64,000 nt of DNA from GCA-002282575 sp964493995 (lineage in GTDB: Bacteria; Pseudomonadota; Gammaproteobacteria; Thiomicrospirales; Thiomicrospiraceae). Positions 1-7,087 of the stretch are shown here, one piece after another. The stretch covers positions 4,879 through 68,878 of the forward strand of contig CAZBQD010000006.1 of the NCBI GenBank assembly GCA_964493995.1, written 5' to 3'. The stretch's first letter is position 1; every line of letters begins with the position of its first letter. The translations under genes were made by a program, and so were the position numbers. Under the pieces are notes generated by a model. It saw nothing but the letters and a program-made list of their open reading frames with translations. It searched no databases and was not told where the DNA came from.

Positions 1-356
1 GAAACGAGTTTGGTTAATAACATCGGGTCGTGACAATTCATAATAAACTCGTAAATTGAGCTTATCCTGATTAACATTGTTTTAAGTAAGGTTGTAGCCT
101 CTTTTTCAATAAGTGCCAATTCGTGTAAGACAGCTGTATCATCTGATTCAATGGCAATAACTTTTAGATTTTCAATTCGCTCTAATTCATCGGTAATACT
201 ATCAATTTCCGACTTACTGACAGTTAATCCAAAATGAAGTTTGTTTTCGCTCGATTGAATCGCCAGTTTTCGTCTTGCATAAGCCATAGACGCATCAAGG
301 AAGCCCGCATTTATTGCGGCTTCTAATCGTGCATCAGCTAATGACTTATCATTCAT
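1..356 (-). CDS. Unknown protein, C-terminus cut by window edge
   Basis: An open frame starts at an ATG at 356 and stays open to base 1, giving at least 118 residues. It begins MNDKSLADARLEAAI and is rich in charged, helix-forming residues (alternating Glu, Lys, Leu, Ile), so it is probably a small alpha-helical cytoplasmic protein. I recognise no family. It lies on the same strand as the integrase and downstream of it, on the element side of the tRNA-Ser attachment target, so it is most likely cargo of the integrated element. An A-rich stretch (about 357-380) precedes the start instead of a clear ribosome-binding site. Confidence 0.55.
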   Translation of the reverse strand, partial: MNDKSLADARLEAAINAGFLDASMAYARRKLAIQSSENKLHFGLTVSKSEIDSITDELERIENLKVIAIESDDTAVLHELALIEKEATTLLKTMLIRISSIYEFIMNCHDPMLLTKLV

Positions 357-443
357 GGTTTTTTCTTTTCCTGTCTGTTTTAGTGCATTATAGTGTTATT
401 GCAAGTGTTATAATACGAACAAAGCGAAAATTTTTTTCTTCAA

Positions 444-1646
444 TTATTCTGTCGTGATAAAGTCCGCCCACGCCTGCATCATTTTAACGCGCTCCTGAAG
501 GTGTTGTGATTTGTCATAGGCCGCGCTCACACCTTCCTTGCTATGGCTAAGTTGTTGCTCGATTGCCCAATGGTCAAAGCCTTTTTCATGTAACCATGTG
601 CTGGCGCTATGCCTCCATCCATGCGACGTTAAAACATCAGCGCCTATACCCTGAAGCCTGAGCACTTTTCGCATTGATTCGGGGTTGATAGGTTTGGTTA
701 GGTCATTTGGCGAATAAAAAACGTAGTCACTCTGAAAGCGTAAATTATGGCGACGGTCTAAGATAGCTCTAGCCTGCTGTGATATGGGCGCAAGGTGCTC
801 TCTATTCATTTTCATGGCTGAAGCTGGTAAGCGTATAAGGTTATGCTCGAAGTCGATATGTGTCCACTTTAGGCGTGCAACTTCACTGGCACGCAGAAAG
901 GTTAGCGCCAGCATTTTTGCGGCATCGTGGACAATATCACTGCCCTTGTATGGCTGTGCTAGTTTGGCATAGGTTGCTTGAATTTCAGCCGGTGTGGTTA
1001 GGTGTGCAAAGTTTTTTTTTTCAGCTTTTTGCAATATTGAGCCGTCCAGTGTGGCCATTGGCGACGTGACTATGTTTGAGTAGCTGACGTGATACTTAAA
1101 AATGCTGGTTAAAATGGTTTTACATTTAGCCATAGCACCTAACCGGCCTAGCTCCTCAATTTTCTTTAATGCGTTGATACAATCCTTGGTTGTTATTTCA
1201 TTCAGCGCTTTATCAGCCAATGAAGGTAGCAAGTACATACGGGCACGGCCTGCCACGTCGCCTATATAACCGTCGCTCCATTCTTTGCTCTTAAAATCGA
1301 ACCAATCTTGATAGGCTTGCCTGAAGGTGTAGCTGGTTATGCGGTGTGCTTCAGCTTCAGCAATTTGCTGTTGTTTCTTTTCTGTTTTCTTTTGTCGCGG
1401 GTCAATACCCATAGCCAATAGTGCTTTGGCCTCATCACGTAGTTGCCTTGCCTGTTTTAAGCCAATGGCCGGATATTCGCCCAATGCCATTAGCACTGAT
1501 TTGCCGGCATAGCGATAACGTAAGCGCCATAGCTTTGAACCCGATTTAGCTACTTCAATCACCAAACCTTCAGCATCAGCAACCTGATAAAGTTTGTCTT
1601 TTGGCTTTAGTGCCTTAATCTGAGTTTCGGTTAAGTTGTTGGCCAT
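444..1646 (-). CDS. P4-type tyrosine recombinase / integrase
   Basis: Site-specific recombinase of 400 residues that would integrate and excise the element at the neighbouring tRNA-Ser gene. The N-terminal 90 residues match the DUF4102 arm-binding domain (LTETQIKALKPKD, then LWRLRYRYAGK and LGEYP). A central SAM-like core-binding domain follows (about 105-200). The C-terminal catalytic domain shows the first Arg in TFLRASEVARLKW, the HxxR box in SHGWRHSAS, the second His in LSHSKEG and the nucleophilic Tyr in AAYDKS. All catalytic residues are present and the length is normal, so it is probably functional. The ATG at 1646 has only a weak upstream GAGA; short TGTATAGA-type repeats just upstream may be its control or recombination sites. 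Confidence 0.9.
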   Translation of the reverse strand: MANNLTETQIKALKPKDKLYQVADAEGLVIEVAKSGSKLWRLRYRYAGKSVLMALGEYPAIGLKQARQLRDEAKALLAMGIDPRQKKTEKKQQQIAEAEAHRITSYTFRQAYQDWFDFKSKEWSDGYIGDVAGRARMYLLPSLADKALNEITTKDCINALKKIEELGRLGAMAKCKTILTSIFKYHVSYSNIVTSPMATLDGSILQKAEKKNFAHLTTPAEIQATYAKLAQPYKGSDIVHDAAKMLALTFLRASEVARLKWTHIDFEHNLIRLPASAMKMNREHLAPISQQARAILDRRHNLRFQSDYVFYSPNDLTKPINPESMRKVLRLQGIGADVLTSHGWRHSASTWLHEKGFDHWAIEQQLSHSKEGVSAAYDKSQHLQERVKMMQAWADFITTE

Positions 1647-1647
1647 G

Positions 1648-1709
1648 TGTGTATAGATTCTCTGCCATTCGTGTATATAATGCGTTTTCTATACAAGATT
1701 CTATACACA
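1648..1709. repeat. Short repeats (TTCTATACA / TGTATAGA) upstream of the integrase
   Basis: Two direct copies of TTCTATACA lie 12 bases apart (1687-1695 and 1699-1707). An inverted copy, TGTGTATAGA, is at 1648-1657 and a diverged one, CGTGTATATA, at 1670-1679. All lie directly before the integrase start. They could be arm-type recombinase sites or an operator for autoregulation; the sequence alone does not decide. Confidence 0.5.
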
Positions 1710-1795
1710 AAATTGCAAGCTGTAAATAGACAACATAAGACTATAAAAGACGGTTATTATCTTTAAGTTGTTGATTTTATGGGATAACGGGCAAT

Positions 1796-1819
1796 AAAAA
1801 AGCCGTAGTGATACGGCTT
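1796..1819 (-). terminator. Rho-independent terminator of tRNA-Ser
   Basis: A perfect 8-bp stem AAGCCGTA/TACGGCTT with loop GTGA lies at 1800-1819. On the minus strand it is followed by a T-run (A-run 1796-1801 on the plus strand). It sits 13 bases beyond the tRNA 3' end and ends tRNA transcription before the integrase. Confidence 0.8.
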
Positions 1820-1831
1820 AATTGGTTTGAT

Positions 1832-1922
1832 TGGCGGAAGGGAAGGGATTCGAACCCTCGATAGGGGTTTAGCCTATACACGCTTTCCAGGCGAGCCCAT
1901 TCAACCACTCTGGCACCCTTCC
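1832..1922 (-). tRNA. tRNA-Ser (anticodon GGA)
   Basis: The minus strand from 1922 reads GGAAGGGTGCCAGAGTGG and ends in CTTCCGCCA at 1832, so CCA is encoded. Acceptor arms pair (GGAAGGG with CCCTTCC). The T-loop GGTTCGAATCC is intact, a long variable arm (about 1860-1880) is present as expected of class II tRNAs, and the anticodon loop CTGGAAA carries GGA, which reads UCC/UCU serine codons. Its 3' end faces the integrase, making it the likely attachment site of the element to its left. Confidence 0.95.
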
Positions 1923-1973
1923 AATGCGTGCATTATAACAGAATTAAGCGCCTAAAGTTTGACTCCTTAACGA

Positions 1974-3098
1974 CTAAACTGCCAAGTCGATCTGTTGCAA
2001 ACTGCCAGCTTTACCCTCTTCAAATAAGAACACGCCTGCTTGACGTAATTGACCTTGTAACTGATTGTCAGCAGATTTATAGTCGAACGGGGCTTCGATG
2101 CCTTGTGTGTAAAGAGCGCCTATGCCGAGTTTGGCCAATCCGGTTAAGCTTTGCGATCCATCGGCATTGGGTTGCCAAATTTGTAGTTGCGCAAAATTGC
2201 TATCGGCTTCATCAATCCAGCCATTCGCATCCTCATCCAGTAGGGCTAGGTCTGAGAATCCATTGCCGCTATTGGGGCCGAAAAGCTCACTGCCATCATC
2301 AATAACACCATTTCCATTACGGTCTAGTGCCAAGTAGCCGCTGCCTTCATTGAGTTGACGGATGGATTCCATGCCCGCTTCTTGTGTTACTAAGTCGAAT
2401 TCAATTTTATTGAGGCTTAGCTGCGCTGGTTGCCCACCGAAGTTAATAACCAACGGGTCTTTTAAGGCAGCACCGGCGCGAATAGACAGGTTACTTTCGC
2501 TGTAATAACTGCGCGATAAGGCAAGGGAGAGGTCAAAATTAATGGCCCGACCATCAGCGGTGGTGACCGCGCCTTGTATGCCGACCGATAAGCTTTCCAT
2601 TTCAGCGTAACGCTGTTGTTCTTCGTAAATCATGCCCCAGTCTGGTGCTGATGGCGCTGCATTTTGACTGTTAGCAGGGGCGGGCGATGAAGTGGGCGTT
2701 GCAAGGGATACGGCGGTTTTCGGCCGCATATCGGCTTCAGAAAAAAGTTCGATTTTGACCGTTCTACCCGACATCCAAGCCATTAACGACTCAATCGCTT
2801 GCTTCATTTTCAGCAGTTCGGGTGACAGTTTTGCCTCTTCCTCCACCGCTTCTGTTTGGGTGTTGTTGACCGAATTATTCGGCTTTAGGTTGGGGTTTGC
2901 GTTGTTATGGGCGTGGACATTCGGATTCAGGGAAAAGCCCGGTTGTGCCAAGAGTTTGGGGTTAGCTGCTTTGCCCGATTCGCCAGCGGCAGGATTGCTG
3001 GGTGCTTCTTTCCACAAGGTTAGGCTGGCTTGTTGTTGGTGAAGGCTCGCACGTAGGTGCGAGGATTGCATGGCGATGCTACTCGATTGAATGTGCAT
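1974..3098 (-). CDS. Calcium-loop (EF-hand-like) protein, putative flagellar regulon member
   Basis: A 374-residue protein with no signal peptide. The N-terminal third is low-complexity, rich in Asn, Pro, Ala and Gln (about 30-90). A central beta-rich part follows. The C-terminal third has two acidic loops resembling calcium-binding EF-hand or VCBS-type repeats: LDRNGNGVIDDGSELFG and LDEDANGWIDEADS (about 265-320). I chose the ATG at 3098 because GGGAGG stands 10-15 bases upstream and because a sigma-28-like promoter at 3175-3201 would start transcription downstream of the alternative start at 3185. Similar MQI/MHIQSS-starting proteins occur in other gammaproteobacteria without a known role. 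Structure or calcium sensing in motility is an inference from the promoter only. Confidence 0.7.
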   Translation of the reverse strand: MHIQSSSIAMQSSHLRASLHQQQASLTLWKEAPSNPAAGESGKAANPKLLAQPGFSLNPNVHAHNNANPNLKPNNSVNNTQTEAVEEEAKLSPELLKMKQAIESLMAWMSGRTVKIELFSEADMRPKTAVSLATPTSSPAPANSQNAAPSAPDWGMIYEEQQRYAEMESLSVGIQGAVTTADGRAINFDLSLALSRSYYSESNLSIRAGAALKDPLVINFGGQPAQLSLNKIEFDLVTQEAGMESIRQLNEGSGYLALDRNGNGVIDDGSELFGPNSGNGFSDLALLDEDANGWIDEADSNFAQLQIWQPNADGSQSLTGLAKLGIGALYTQGIEAPFDYKSADNQLQGQLRQAGVFLFEEGKAGSLQQIDLAV

Positions 3099-3174
3099 GA
3101 TGTTTGCCCTCCCAGGCCATTGGTGTTGCGTTGTTTCAACGCAATCGTGCTTTGTTAAGCTTTTTATAAGGATG

Positions 3175-3201
3175 TTAGCGGCCATCGAGCCAAAAAGTTA
3201 A
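3175..3201 (-). promoter_or_regulatory. Sigma-28 (FliA)-like promoter
   Basis: Read on the minus strand: TTAACTTT, 11 bases, GCCGCTAA. The flagellar sigma-28 consensus is TAAAGTTT-N11-GCCGATAA, so the matches are 6 of 8 and 7 of 8 with exact spacing. It lies 77 bases upstream of the ATG at 3098. Confidence 0.55.
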
Positions 3202-3269
3202 ATGCGTTAATGGCTGACAAGGGAGATGGACTGTGGCATGATAGTGTCAATGTTCAAAAGGGGCGCATT

Positions 3270-4322
3270 ATGCACCAAGAAATTTTAGAGACGATGGAAA
3301 CAGCGATTGCGCTGATTGATCGAGACAGGATTGTGCGCTACATGAATCCTGCCGCCGCTGCCTTGCTGGGGGTGGGTCCTAAACGGGTGCTGGGGACGCC
3401 CTTGTCTGCCTTAATGAGCGAAGTCGATTTGCAGTTATTGACACATCAAGGACAAACGGCGCTGACCCTGCATGATATTCGCCTTATGCGCGCCGATCAA
3501 AAACAGGTGCAAATGACCTGTACCCTTAGTCCGATTGAAATTCCTGTCGCCGGCTGGGTGTTAGAAATGATTCCGATGAGTCGTTTTGAGCGGGTAACGC
3601 AAGAAGCGGCGCTATGGTCTCAATATGAAGCAAGCAGTTTGCTGGCGCGCACCTTGGCGCATGAAATCAAAAACCCCTTGGCCGGTATTTCGGGTTCAGC
3701 ACAGTTATTGGGACGTCAGCTCACCAGCCCCAGACAGCGTGAATTTGTCGATGTGATTGTGCGGGAAACGACTCGTCTAAATAACCTGTTGGATCAAATG
3801 TTGGGCGGCAATCAAAGTGTGCACTGGGTACAACATAATATTCATGCGGTCCTAGAGCACGTCGCCAGTGTGGTGCGCGGTCAGTTGCCCCCAAATGTGA
3901 CCATTATTAAAGATTACGACCCCAGTTTGCCTGAGCTGGTGATGGACTTTGATCGTTTGGTGCAGGTGTTTCTGAATTTGGTGCGTAATGCCATTCAAGC
4001 CATGCCCGAAGGCGGGCAGGTGAATATTCGCACGCGCGTTGTCCATAAAATGACGCTGGGTAATCGCTTGCATCCCTTGGTGCTGGTGGTGGAAGTGACC
4101 GATACCGGCGTGGGTATTCCGCCTGAGTTAATGGATGCCATTTTTTTACCGATGATTACTAATAAGGACGAGGGCACGGGGCTGGGGCTGCCGATTGCGC
4201 AAACGATTGTGCATCAACATGATGGTTTGATTTTAGTAGAAAGTCAGCCGGGACATACTCAGTTCCGTGTGTTCTTGCCCTTAACCAATCGCCATATCCA
4301 ACAGGGAGAAGACTATGTCTGA
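3270..4322 (+). CDS. glnL: Nitrogen regulation histidine kinase NtrB
   Basis: Cytoplasmic sensor kinase/phosphatase of the nitrogen-limitation two-component system; it phosphorylates NtrC under control of PII. At 350 residues from the ATG at 3270 (AAGGGG upstream) it matches E. coli NtrB in size. An N-terminal PAS domain (METAIALIDRDRIVRYMNPAA, about 5-115) is followed by the dimerisation/phosphoacceptor helix with the H-box ARTLAHEIKNPLAGI, then the ATPase domain with N-box (NLVRNAIQAMPEGG), G1 (VTDTGVGIPPEL) and G2 (GTGLGLPIAQ). There is no transmembrane segment. It overlaps ntrC by 8 bases, so the two are translationally coupled. glnA, often the first gene of this operon, is not in front of it. 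Confidence 0.95.
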   Translation: MHQEILETMETAIALIDRDRIVRYMNPAAAALLGVGPKRVLGTPLSALMSEVDLQLLTHQGQTALTLHDIRLMRADQKQVQMTCTLSPIEIPVAGWVLEMIPMSRFERVTQEAALWSQYEASSLLARTLAHEIKNPLAGISGSAQLLGRQLTSPRQREFVDVIVRETTRLNNLLDQMLGGNQSVHWVQHNIHAVLEHVASVVRGQLPPNVTIIKDYDPSLPELVMDFDRLVQVFLNLVRNAIQAMPEGGQVNIRTRVVHKMTLGNRLHPLVLVVEVTDTGVGIPPELMDAIFLPMITNKDEGTGLGLPIAQTIVHQHDGLILVESQPGHTQFRVFLPLTNRHIQQGEDYV

Positions 4323-5730
4323 CGTGATGGCCGAAGTTTGGGTGGTGGACGATGACGCCTCCATTCGTTGGGTGTTGGATCAAGCCCTGACAGAAAAACC
4401 TTGGAAGGTGCGTTTGTTTGACTCCTCTAAACAGGCTTTAGCGACCATTCAAGAAGCTGTGCCGACAGTATTGGTATGTGATATTCGTATGCCCGATGTC
4501 GATGGCTTGACGCTGATGAAAGCGGCACACCAGCAAGACCCGAATTTGCCCGTTATTTTAATGACCGCCTTTGCTAACCTAGATGCGGCCGTATCGGCCT
4601 ACCAAGGCGGGGCATTTGAATACTTGCCTAAGCCTTTTGATATTGATGAAGCTTTATCGCTGATTGAACGCGCCATTGCCAAACGCATTAATGTGCGTCG
4701 TCGTCGAGAAAAGGAAACCGAGAAGCAACCACTGAATATTATTGGCTCTGCTCCAGCGATGCAGGAAGTCTTTCGCGTCATGGGACGCGTGGCGCCTTTA
4801 GATGTCACGGTGCTAATTAATGGTGAAACGGGGACAGGTAAAGAGCTGATTGCTAAGGCATTGCATGAGTTGTCGCCGCGCAAAGATAAGCCCTTTGTTG
4901 CCATTAACACCGCCGCCATTCCGCGCGATCTATTAGAGTCGGAATTGTTCGGTCATGAAAAAGGGGCGTTTACGGGTGCGTTAACGCAACGCTCTGGTCG
5001 TTTCGAGCAGGCCGATGGCGGCACACTGTTTCTCGATGAAATCGGTGATATGCCGATTGAATTGCAAACCCGGCTATTACGGGTACTGAACGATGGCAGC
5101 TTTTACCGTGTCGGTGGACATGATCCCTTGCATGCCGATGTGCGGATTTTAGCGGCAACCCATCAACCGATGGATAAGTTGGTTAAGGAAGGACGTTTTC
5201 GTGAAGACTTGCTCTATCGCTTAAATATCATTCGCATTCAAATTCCGGCATTGCGTGAGCGTCGCGAAGACATTCCCTTATTGTTGCGCTTCTACATGAA
5301 AACCGAAGCCAAAACCTTGCGTGTGGAAGAGAAAACCCTGTCTGCCGAAGTGGAGAAGTATTTATCGCAGCTGGAATGGGCGGGGAATATTCGTCAATTA
5401 CGCAGTGTGTGTATTTGGCTCACGGTGATGACGCCCGGCAAAGTCGTGAGCATGGATGACTTGCCCTTAGAGCTGAATCAAGCGCATCAAGCCGCGCAAG
5501 CACCGGCCACCAGTTTGGATTGGGAAACGCCCTTACGTCTTTATGCGCGTCAATTTTTACAACAAGGTAAAAGTAACTTGCATGGCGAAGCCGAACAAAC
5601 CTTTGAGCGCGTATTAATTGAAGAAACCCTAGCATTTACTAAGTATCATCGTCAAGAAACCGCGGCTTTGTTGGGTTGGGGTCGAAATACGCTAACACGC
5701 AAATCGCAAGCTTTAGGAATAGACGAGTGA
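4315..5730 (+). CDS. glnG: Nitrogen regulation response regulator NtrC
   Basis: Sigma-54 enhancer-binding activator of nitrogen-assimilation genes, 471 residues. The receiver domain (about 5-120) has VVDDDAS, the phosphoacceptor Asp in VCDIRMPD and Lys in YLPKPFD. The AAA+ domain (about 145-380) has Walker A GETGTGKE, the sigma-54-contacting GAFTGA loop, Walker B TLFLDEIGDMP and arginine-finger region. The Fis-type helix-turn-helix ends the protein (HRQETAALLGWGRNTLTRK). All key residues are intact. Its stop overlaps the GTG of the next gene, so that gene is probably co-expressed. Confidence 0.96.
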   Translation: MSDVMAEVWVVDDDASIRWVLDQALTEKPWKVRLFDSSKQALATIQEAVPTVLVCDIRMPDVDGLTLMKAAHQQDPNLPVILMTAFANLDAAVSAYQGGAFEYLPKPFDIDEALSLIERAIAKRINVRRRREKETEKQPLNIIGSAPAMQEVFRVMGRVAPLDVTVLINGETGTGKELIAKALHELSPRKDKPFVAINTAAIPRDLLESELFGHEKGAFTGALTQRSGRFEQADGGTLFLDEIGDMPIELQTRLLRVLNDGSFYRVGGHDPLHADVRILAATHQPMDKLVKEGRFREDLLYRLNIIRIQIPALRERREDIPLLLRFYMKTEAKTLRVEEKTLSAEVEKYLSQLEWAGNIRQLRSVCIWLTVMTPGKVVSMDDLPLELNQAHQAAQAPATSLDWETPLRLYARQFLQQGKSNLHGEAEQTFERVLIEETLAFTKYHRQETAALLGWGRNTLTRKSQALGIDE

Positions 5731-6503
5731 TTGCCGAGTTGCTTACTTGGTTAACGACAGGCTGTGCGCCTCAAGCGCGTCAATTCGGCTATTTATACGA
5801 AGCCATAGCCATGCGAGAGCGGGTAAAACGCTGTGAGCCGAGCTGGCGTGCGCATTTAACTCAGGCTCGTCAGTTTGCCGTGGCCTGCATGGAACAGCAA
5901 GCGCCCGGTGGCATCGCGCTGGTGCTGGGTTCGGGCTTGGGGTTGGATATACCCCAACAAGCTTTGTTGGCTCAGTTTGATGAGGTCTGGCTGGTCGATA
6001 TGGTGCATTTGCGCTCAACGCGCCAGTCATGGCAAGGTTCGCCCAAGGTGCGTTTTATTGAAGCCGACGTGACAGAGGTGTTGGCGTCGGTTAGTCGTGG
6101 CGAGTTGCAGTCGTCGCACCCACAGCGTTGGTTAGACAATCCTGATATTCGCTTTGTGTTGTCAGCCAATATTCTGGGACAGCTACCCGTTCAGCCTTTA
6201 GCTTGGTTAGCAAAACACTATCCCCACAAGGATGAAGCCAGTTTGGATCAATGGTCACAACAGCTGTTGCAGGCGCATTTGGATTATCTGCGTGCCTTTG
6301 CCGAAAAGGGCGCTAAGGTGTGCTTAATCGCTGATTTGGAATGGCACTATGCCGAATCGAATCAGGTGAGGGAAGTGGTCGATGCTTGGCGTGGTTTAGA
6401 ACAGCCGTTGCCGGATGCACGTTGGGAGTGGCGCATTGCACCGCGTGGTGAGATGGGATTGAATCGAACGCAAACCAACTGGGTCGGTGGCTGGTGTTGG
6501 TGA
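5727..6503 (+). CDS. Methyltransferase-like protein of unknown function
   Basis: A 258-residue cytoplasmic protein. I chose the GTG at 5727, which forms a GTGA overlap with the ntrC stop and has AGGAA upstream. It shows a Rossmann-type nucleotide pocket, LVLGSGLGLDIP (about 72-83), followed by an acidic strand end, VWLVDMVH, and then FIEADVTE. This is the order of motifs I, II and III of class I SAM-dependent methyltransferases. The later part (LDYLRAFAEKGAKVCLIADLEW) fits strands 5 and 6. No substrate motif is recognisable. Coupling to ntrBC is visible; a role in nitrogen control is only a possibility. Confidence 0.7.
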   Translation: MIAELLTWLTTGCAPQARQFGYLYEAIAMRERVKRCEPSWRAHLTQARQFAVACMEQQAPGGIALVLGSGLGLDIPQQALLAQFDEVWLVDMVHLRSTRQSWQGSPKVRFIEADVTEVLASVSRGELQSSHPQRWLDNPDIRFVLSANILGQLPVQPLAWLAKHYPHKDEASLDQWSQQLLQAHLDYLRAFAEKGAKVCLIADLEWHYAESNQVREVVDAWRGLEQPLPDARWEWRIAPRGEMGLNRTQTNWVGGWCW

Positions 6504-6547
6504 GTTTAGCGTTATAATGGCTACCATTTTTTACATTAGGAATCAGC

Positions 6548-7087
6548 ATGTCTGCCCCTGAAATTGAACAAACCCGTGCTTGGGTGGAAAAAGTCGTTGT
6601 TGGCTTGAACTTGTGTCCTTTTGCCAAGCCTGTGGTAGATGAGGGGCGGCTGCATTATCAAGTCAGTGAAGCGCGTTCGGCCAAAGCGCTATTTAAGGAC
6701 TTTACCGATGCCTTGTGGGAACTCAAAGAGCGTGACATGTGCGAGCGAGAAACGACGCTACTCATTGCCCCTTGGGCGATGCACGATTTTCTCGATTTTA
6801 ATGACTTTATTGGTGTGTGTGAGGATGCCATTGCCGATTTGGAGTTAGAAGGCGAGTTTCAGGTGGCCTATTTTCATCCTGCTTTTCAGTTTGAAGGCAC
6901 TGCGGTGGATGATGTGGAAAACTATACCAATCGTTCGCCTTATCCCACCGTGCATTTACTGCGCGAAGCGAGTATCGACCGTGCAGTCGTTTCCATGCCC
7001 AATACCGATGTGGTTTATGAAAATAATATTCGCACCTTGCAAAAGCTGGGTATTGAGGGGCTGCGTGGGCTAGGGGTGCAGGCGTGA
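6548..7087 (+). CDS. DUF1415 family protein
   Basis: A 179-residue protein of the DUF1415 family, common in gammaproteobacteria and without known function. Family hallmarks seen: the start TRAWVEKVVVGLNLCPFA, the segment ERETTLLIAP, and AYFHPAFQFEG followed by NRSPYPTVHLLRE. A lone Cys near residue 21 and conserved His/Phe residues suggest a metal or cofactor pocket, but this is unproven. The ATG at 6548 has AGGA upstream. It overlaps the next gene (GTGA at 7084), so it is in an operon with the ABC-F ATPase. Confidence 0.85.
   Translation: MSAPEIEQTRAWVEKVVVGLNLCPFAKPVVDEGRLHYQVSEARSAKALFKDFTDALWELKERDMCERETTLLIAPWAMHDFLDFNDFIGVCEDAIADLELEGEFQVAYFHPAFQFEGTAVDDVENYTNRSPYPTVHLLREASIDRAVVSMPNTDVVYENNIRTLQKLGIEGLRGLGVQA

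Larger units (their letters stand above)
1..1834. mobile_element. Edge of an integrative element inserted at tRNA-Ser
   Basis: A P4-type integrase reads away from the 3' end of a tRNA-Ser gene, about 185 bases from it, with an unknown gene beyond. This is the usual geometry of a genomic island or prophage integrated at a tRNA 3' end. The element would extend leftwards out of the window. No second copy of the tRNA 3' end is visible between 1 and 1831, so the far attachment site must lie outside, and the type of element cannot be told. Confidence 0.6.
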
